DNA of 64,000 bases from Bradyrhizobium diazoefficiens (GTDB lineage: Bacteria; Pseudomonadota; Alphaproteobacteria; Rhizobiales; Xanthobacteraceae): assembly GCF_016616235.1 (NCBI RefSeq), contig NZ_CP067100.1:558001-622000 (forward strand), in the 5' to 3' direction. This document shows positions 59,992 through 64,000 of this stretch, piece after piece (the first letter of the stretch is position 1; each line of letters starts with the position of its first letter). A program made the translations under genes and the position numbers. The notes beneath the pieces were generated by a model. That model made no database searches. It worked only from the letters and a program-made list of their open reading frames with translations, and was not told the origin of the DNA.

Positions 59992-60004
59992 AGCGTACCA
60001 CGCT
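59992..60004. promoter_or_regulatory. Candidate HigA operator
   Basis: AGCGT-ACC-ACGCT is a 5+3+5 inverted repeat about 50 bp before the higA ATG and about 130 bp before the hsdR ATG. XRE-type antitoxins bind this kind of site. Binding is inferred. Confidence 0.45.
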
Positions 60005-60131
60005 ATAACGCACCTGCAACAGGTCGCGGGGCTAGGAGATCGCCCCTGGGTTGTCGTATGGTCGATGCGATCACATGATCCGCGCCTCCGGCGTGACGTC
60101 CTGGTCTGGCGTTGAGGGGCGCCGCTGCCAT

Positions 60132-63100
60132 ATGTCCAACTTCACCTTCCTTGCCGACGAATTCCCGGCCGTTCACGAGGCCGCTCTGGAAGCGGAGCGT
60201 CAGGCGGCGGTGTCGCCGACGGCGGCGGCGTTCTTTGCCGGCAAGACGGTCGAGGTCGCCGTGAAATGGGCGTTCCGCAACGACCCCGGCCTCAAGCTGC
60301 CCTATCAGGACAATATCTCGGCCCTGCTGCATGAGCCGAGTTTCCGCCGCGCCGCCGGCGAAGCCGTGTTCGCCAAGGCGCGCTACATCAATACGCTGCG
60401 CAACCGCGCCGTCCACGAGGAAAAGCGCATCAGCGCGGGCGACGCGGCCGGCGCGGTCACCGAGCTGTTTCACGTCTGCTTCTGGTTCGCGCGGACCTAT
60501 GCGCGCAAGCAGAAGCCGGTCGACGGGCTCGCCTTCGATCCGTCCGTGCTGTCGCGCCGCGACGAGGCGCTGAAGAAGGCCTTCAGCCACATCAAGGCGC
60601 AGCAGGCCGCGCTCGATGCCAAAAATGGCGAACTGACGAAGCTTCTGCTCGACAAGCAGAACCTCGATGAGGAGCTGAAAAAGGCGCGGGCCGAGGTTGC
60701 CGCGGCCCGCAAGGCGGCGGAGGCGCGGCCTGACCGGCACGATTACAACGAAGCCGAGACCCGCGACCGCTATATTGACCTGCTGCTGCGCGAAGCCGGC
60801 TGGGCGCTCGACAGGCCCGAGGATGCCGAGTTCCGCGTCGAGGGCATGCCCAACAACGAAGGCGTGGGCTTCGTCGACTACGTGCTGTGGGGCGCGGATG
60901 GCAAGCCGCTTGGCCTCGTCGAAGCCAAGCGCACCCGCAAGGATGCGCGTGAGGGCCGCCAGCAAGCCAAGCTCTACGCCGATCGCTTGGAGGCGCAGTT
61001 CAGCCAGCGTCCCGTGATATTCTATTCCAACGGCTATGAGCACTGGATCTGGGACGACACGCGTTATCCGCCGCGCCAGATCGGCGGCTTCTACAAGCGC
61101 GAGGAGCTGGAGCTGCTGATCCAGCGCAGGACGGCCCGCAAGCAGCTCTCGTCCGAGGCGATCAGCAGCAAGATCGTCGAGCGGCCCTATCAGCACCGTG
61201 CGATCCGCGCCATTAACAGGCATTTCGAGCAGGACGGCGAGCGCAAGGCGCTGCTGGTGATGGCGACCGGCTCCGGCAAGACCCGCACCGTCATTGCCCT
61301 GGTCGATCTCCTGATGCGCGCGGGCTGGGTCAAGCGCGTGCTGTTCCTGGCGGATCGGGTCGCGCTGGTGAACCAGGCGGCCAGCGCCTTCAAGGCCCAT
61401 CTGCCGGATGCGGCGCCGGTCAATCTCGTGACCGAGCGCACCAGCGATGGTCGCGTGTTCCTGTCGACCTATCCGACCATGATGAACCTGATCGACGGCA
61501 AGCAGGAGGGGAAGGTCAAGTTCGGCCCTGGTCATTTCGACCTCATCGTGATCGACGAGGCGCATCGCTCGGTCTATCAGCGCTTCCGCGCCATCTTCGA
61601 CTATTTCGATTCCTTCCTCGTCGGCCTCACCGCAACCCCGAAGGACGAGATCGACAAGAACACCTATTCGCTGTTCGACCTGGAGGACGGCGTTCCGACC
61701 GACGCCTATACGCTCGACGAGGCCGTCGCCGAGGGCTATCTCGTGCCGCCCAAGGCGATCTCGGTCCCACTCAGGATCGTGCGCTCTGGCCTGCGCTACG
61801 ACGACCTCAGTCCCGAGGAAAAAGACCAGTGGGATATGCTGGAATGGGGCGAGGACGAAATCCCCGACACCATCGAAGCCGCCGAGGTCAACAAGCGCCT
61901 GTTCAACGAGGACACGGTCGATCACGTCATCGCACACCTGATGCAGCACGGCATCAAGGTCGAGGGCGGCGACCGCCTCGGCAAGACCATCATCTTCGCC
62001 AAGAACGAGGCGCATGCGCTGTATATCGAGAAGCGCTTCAACGTCGCGTTTCCCGCGCTCGCCGGCCATTTCGCCCGCGTCATCACCTACAAGACCGGCG
62101 CTTACGCGCAGACCCTGATCGACGACTTCTCCAACAAGGCGAAGGCGCCGCACATCGCGATCTCCGTCGACATGCTCGACACCGGCATCGACGTGCCCGA
62201 AGTGGTCAACCTCGTGTTCTTCAAGCCGGTGCGGTCGAAGACAAAGTTCTGGCAGATGATCGGCCGCGGCACACGGCTGTGTCCCGATCTGTTCGGACCC
62301 GGGCAGGACAAGGAGTTCTTCCGCGTCTTCGACTATTGCGAGAACATCGAATTCTTCGGCGCCAATCCTGAATTGAAGGAGGCGAGCGCAGCCAAGTCGC
62401 TATCGGAACGTTTGTTCGCAGGCCGGCTCGATCTGGTGCGCGCGCTCGATGACAAGCAGGCTTCAGGTGGCTTCGCCGCAGGCGAGCAATCGGATTATCA
62501 GGCAGGGGACGCCGCGCCGCCGAGCGAGACGGAGATACGCGAGGACGCTGCAAAAACCCTGCAAAACGTCGTCCATGGCCTCAACACCGACAGTTTCATT
62601 GTCCGCCAGCATCGGCGCGCGGTCGAGAAATACCGCGACCCGCAGGCATGGACTTCGATCAGCGACGACAAGCGCAAGGAACTGGTCGAAGAGGTCGCGC
62701 CGCTGCCGTCGGGCCATTCACTCGGAACCGAAGAGGCAAAGCGGTTCGACCTGTTGATGTTCTCGCTGGAGCTCGCGCTACTGAAAGGCTCCAAGCGCTT
62801 CGACACCCTGCGCAAGCAACTGATGGAGATCGCCTCCGCGCTCGAGGAACAGACCGGAATTCCGGCGATCGCCCAGCATGCGGCGCTGATCGAGGAGATC
62901 CAGACCGATCATTGGTGGGAAGGGGTCACCGTGCCCTTGTTGGAGTTAGTTCGTTTGCGGCTGCGCGACCTGATTCAGCACATCGAGAAATCCCGCAGGG
63001 CGATCGTCTATTCCAATTTCACCGACGAGATCGGCGACGGTGTCGAGATCATGTTGCCGCAAATTGGAGAGGCCGATTTCATCCGCTTCAAATCCAAGGC

Positions 63101-63545
63101 CCGCCATTTCCTGCGCGCGCATCAGGACAACATCGTCCTGCACAAGCTGCGTCAGGGTAAGCCGCTGACCGCCTCCGATCTCACCCAACTCGAAGCCATG
63201 TTGCTCGACGCCGGGATCGGCGAGGCAGCCGATATCGCCCGCGCCAGGGAGATCAGCGAAGGCTTTGGCCGCTTCGTGCGCTCTCTGGTGGGATTAGATC
63301 GCGCCGCCGTCAGCGAAGCGTTCGGCGAATTCCTGGCGGCCGGCACCGCGACCGCGGCGCAGATCGAATTCATCAACATGGTGATCGAGCACCTGACTGA
63401 CCAAGGCACGATGGAGCCGTCGCTGCTCTACGAGCCGCCCTTTACCGCGATTGCGCCGACGGGACCCGAGCACCTGTTCGATGAAGCCAAGGTGGTCCGC
63501 CTCGTCAGCACGATCCGCGAAATCAACGACAGTGCAGTGGCTTGA
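60132..63545 (+). CDS. hsdR: Type I restriction-modification system, HsdR (EcoEI-like)
   Basis: The 1137-residue restriction/translocation subunit has an N-terminal DUF4145-like region (about 1-130), a coiled coil (about 155-195), and a PD-(D/E)xK nuclease (GFVDYVLWGADGKPLGLVEAKR). An SF2 helicase follows with Walker A MATGSGKTRT, DEAH in VIDEAHRSVY, TATPKDEI and the IGRGTRLCPD motif VI. An EcoEI_R_C end completes it. It translocates and cleaves unmodified DNA with HsdM/HsdS. ATG 60132 is chosen. The TTG at 60051 adds 27 weak residues. It is separated from hsdMS by the toxin/antitoxin genes. Confidence 0.92.
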   Translation: MSNFTFLADEFPAVHEAALEAERQAAVSPTAAAFFAGKTVEVAVKWAFRNDPGLKLPYQDNISALLHEPSFRRAAGEAVFAKARYINTLRNRAVHEEKRISAGDAAGAVTELFHVCFWFARTYARKQKPVDGLAFDPSVLSRRDEALKKAFSHIKAQQAALDAKNGELTKLLLDKQNLDEELKKARAEVAAARKAAEARPDRHDYNEAETRDRYIDLLLREAGWALDRPEDAEFRVEGMPNNEGVGFVDYVLWGADGKPLGLVEAKRTRKDAREGRQQAKLYADRLEAQFSQRPVIFYSNGYEHWIWDDTRYPPRQIGGFYKREELELLIQRRTARKQLSSEAISSKIVERPYQHRAIRAINRHFEQDGERKALLVMATGSGKTRTVIALVDLLMRAGWVKRVLFLADRVALVNQAASAFKAHLPDAAPVNLVTERTSDGRVFLSTYPTMMNLIDGKQEGKVKFGPGHFDLIVIDEAHRSVYQRFRAIFDYFDSFLVGLTATPKDEIDKNTYSLFDLEDGVPTDAYTLDEAVAEGYLVPPKAISVPLRIVRSGLRYDDLSPEEKDQWDMLEWGEDEIPDTIEAAEVNKRLFNEDTVDHVIAHLMQHGIKVEGGDRLGKTIIFAKNEAHALYIEKRFNVAFPALAGHFARVITYKTGAYAQTLIDDFSNKAKAPHIAISVDMLDTGIDVPEVVNLVFFKPVRSKTKFWQMIGRGTRLCPDLFGPGQDKEFFRVFDYCENIEFFGANPELKEASAAKSLSERLFAGRLDLVRALDDKQASGGFAAGEQSDYQAGDAAPPSETEIREDAAKTLQNVVHGLNTDSFIVRQHRRAVEKYRDPQAWTSISDDKRKELVEEVAPLPSGHSLGTEEAKRFDLLMFSLELALLKGSKRFDTLRKQLMEIASALEEQTGIPAIAQHAALIEEIQTDHWWEGVTVPLLELVRLRLRDLIQHIEKSRRAIVYSNFTDEIGDGVEIMLPQIGEADFIRFKSKARHFLRAHQDNIVLHKLRQGKPLTASDLTQLEAMLLDAGIGEAADIARAREISEGFGRFVRSLVGLDRAAVSEAFGEFLAAGTATAAQIEFINMVIEHLTDQGTMEPSLLYEPPFTAIAPTGPEHLFDEAKVVRLVSTIREINDSAVA

Positions 63546-63749
63546 GAGCCAAGAGTTCGCCCGATAGGCCTGGGGAACAGAGCATGATGGGATGAGTTCG
63601 GCGCTATTGCCCGATCATGCCATCCTGCCAGTGTTTTGCCCGACGTGTCAAAGGTAATTTCGTAAAATCCGTATCGCTTGGAAATTTGCAAGACCAGCCA
63701 GAGCCCCGTCTACTGTGCATGGGGTTGTTTTCGCAACTTTTGTCGCCCA
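63546..63749. other. Intergenic region between convergent genes
   Basis: About 200 bp, moderately A+T-rich near 63650-63700. I see no gene and no strong terminator. Confidence 0.35.
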
Positions 63750-64000
63750 CTACCCCCGCCGCCTCGCCGCGGCCGCGTCCACCACGTTCTCCACCTCCTC
63801 GCGCCAGCTCAAAATCTCCATCGCCAGCACCGGGTGATTGAAGCCCTTGAGCTGGAGATCGTCGAGGGCGCGGGCCTCGACGAAAGGTTCGACCATGCCG
63901 TAGACGCGGCGGCTCACCACGATCTGGTTGGCCTTGGCCTCGCCGCAGAGGCGGGAGGCGAGGTTGGTGACGCTGCCGATCGCGGCATATTCCAGCCGCT
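63750..64000 (-). CDS. Class III adenylate/guanylate cyclase, C-terminus (partial)
   Basis: The minus-strand frame ending at 63750 reads LEYAAIGSVTNLASRLCGEA, KANQIVVSRRVYGMVEPFVE, then LDDLQLKGFNHPVLAMEILS. The IGxxVNxASRL motif holds the transition-state Asn/Arg of class III nucleotidyl cyclases. The start and regulatory domains lie outside the window. Its product would be cAMP or cGMP. Confidence 0.8.
   Translation of the reverse strand, partial: RLEYAAIGSVTNLASRLCGEAKANQIVVSRRVYGMVEPFVEARALDDLQLKGFNHPVLAMEILSWREEVENVVDAAAARRRG

Noticed and set aside
59944..60131. Hidden higB toxin upstream of higA
   Set aside because: No RelE-like frame could be read here on either strand.
60003..62153. 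Long antisense ORF (716 codons) opposite hsdR
   Set aside because: It is a mirror of the high-GC codon bias of hsdR, with Arg/Gly/Leu-rich sequence and no domain.
1..64000. CRISPR arrays, tRNA or rRNA genes, insertion sequences
   Set aside because: No regularly spaced direct repeats, cloverleaf sequences or transposase ORFs were seen.

Overview
The window is high-GC DNA with mostly NNG/NNC third positions, dense two-component and cyclic-di-GMP signalling, and intergenic palindromic elements of the kind common in Bradyrhizobium and Rhodopseudomonas. A free-living or symbiotic alphaproteobacterium of the Bradyrhizobium group is the best reading (inference from gene content and repeats; no rRNA or tRNA gene was found).

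Region 1 (1-9000): the N-terminus of a LysR regulator diverges from an FAD aromatic-ring monooxygenase gene. A decayed Bug-type solute-binding gene follows. A MocR-type regulator diverges from an EamA exporter. Then come a pseudo-receiver/degenerate EAL protein and two conserved proteins of unknown role. Region 2 (9000-24300) is a signalling island. It holds a LuxR-type protein with a dead histidine-kinase H-box, an orphan HPt protein, tandem Crp/Fnr paralogues, several receiver proteins, a cheA-cheW-cheY-cheR cluster without cheB but ending in a PilZ-like gene, a FixJ-like regulator and a 1198-residue hybrid kinase.

Region 3 (24600-30650) looks like one catabolic unit. A GntR/FCD repressor and a perfect 26-bp palindrome control an NMT1/SsuA-type ABC transporter translationally coupled to a [2Fe-2S] IlvD/EDD sugar-acid dehydratase, followed by an RraA-fold protein that could be an aldolase. 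Region 4 (30700-43600) carries an S9 oligopeptidase, an MBOAT/SGNH acetyltransferase pair, a serine-glyoxylate-type aminotransferase, a nuclease-like protein, a large unknown protein, a pseudo-caspase, an HlyD-like adaptor and a lactonase-like propeller. These are separated by several copies of palindromic intergenic repeats.

Region 5 (43600-56100) has small ORFs, two chemoreceptor C-terminal relics flanking an outer-membrane beta-barrel gene, a PAP2 phosphatase, a second hybrid kinase, a catalytically intact GGDEF-EAL protein, and envelope proteins (LysM, LTXXQ-like). Region 6 (56380-63550) is a type I restriction-modification locus, hsdM-hsdS-[brnT-brnA]-[higA on the opposite strand]-hsdR, with toxin-antitoxin genes placed inside it. 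The window ends in the C-terminus of a class III adenylate cyclase.

The best candidates for undescribed biology are the GntR-controlled transporter/dehydratase/RraA unit, the pseudo-caspase with both catalytic residues replaced, the cheB-less chemosensory cluster with a hybrid CheA carrying two CheW-like domains, and the BrnTA module coupled to hsdS.
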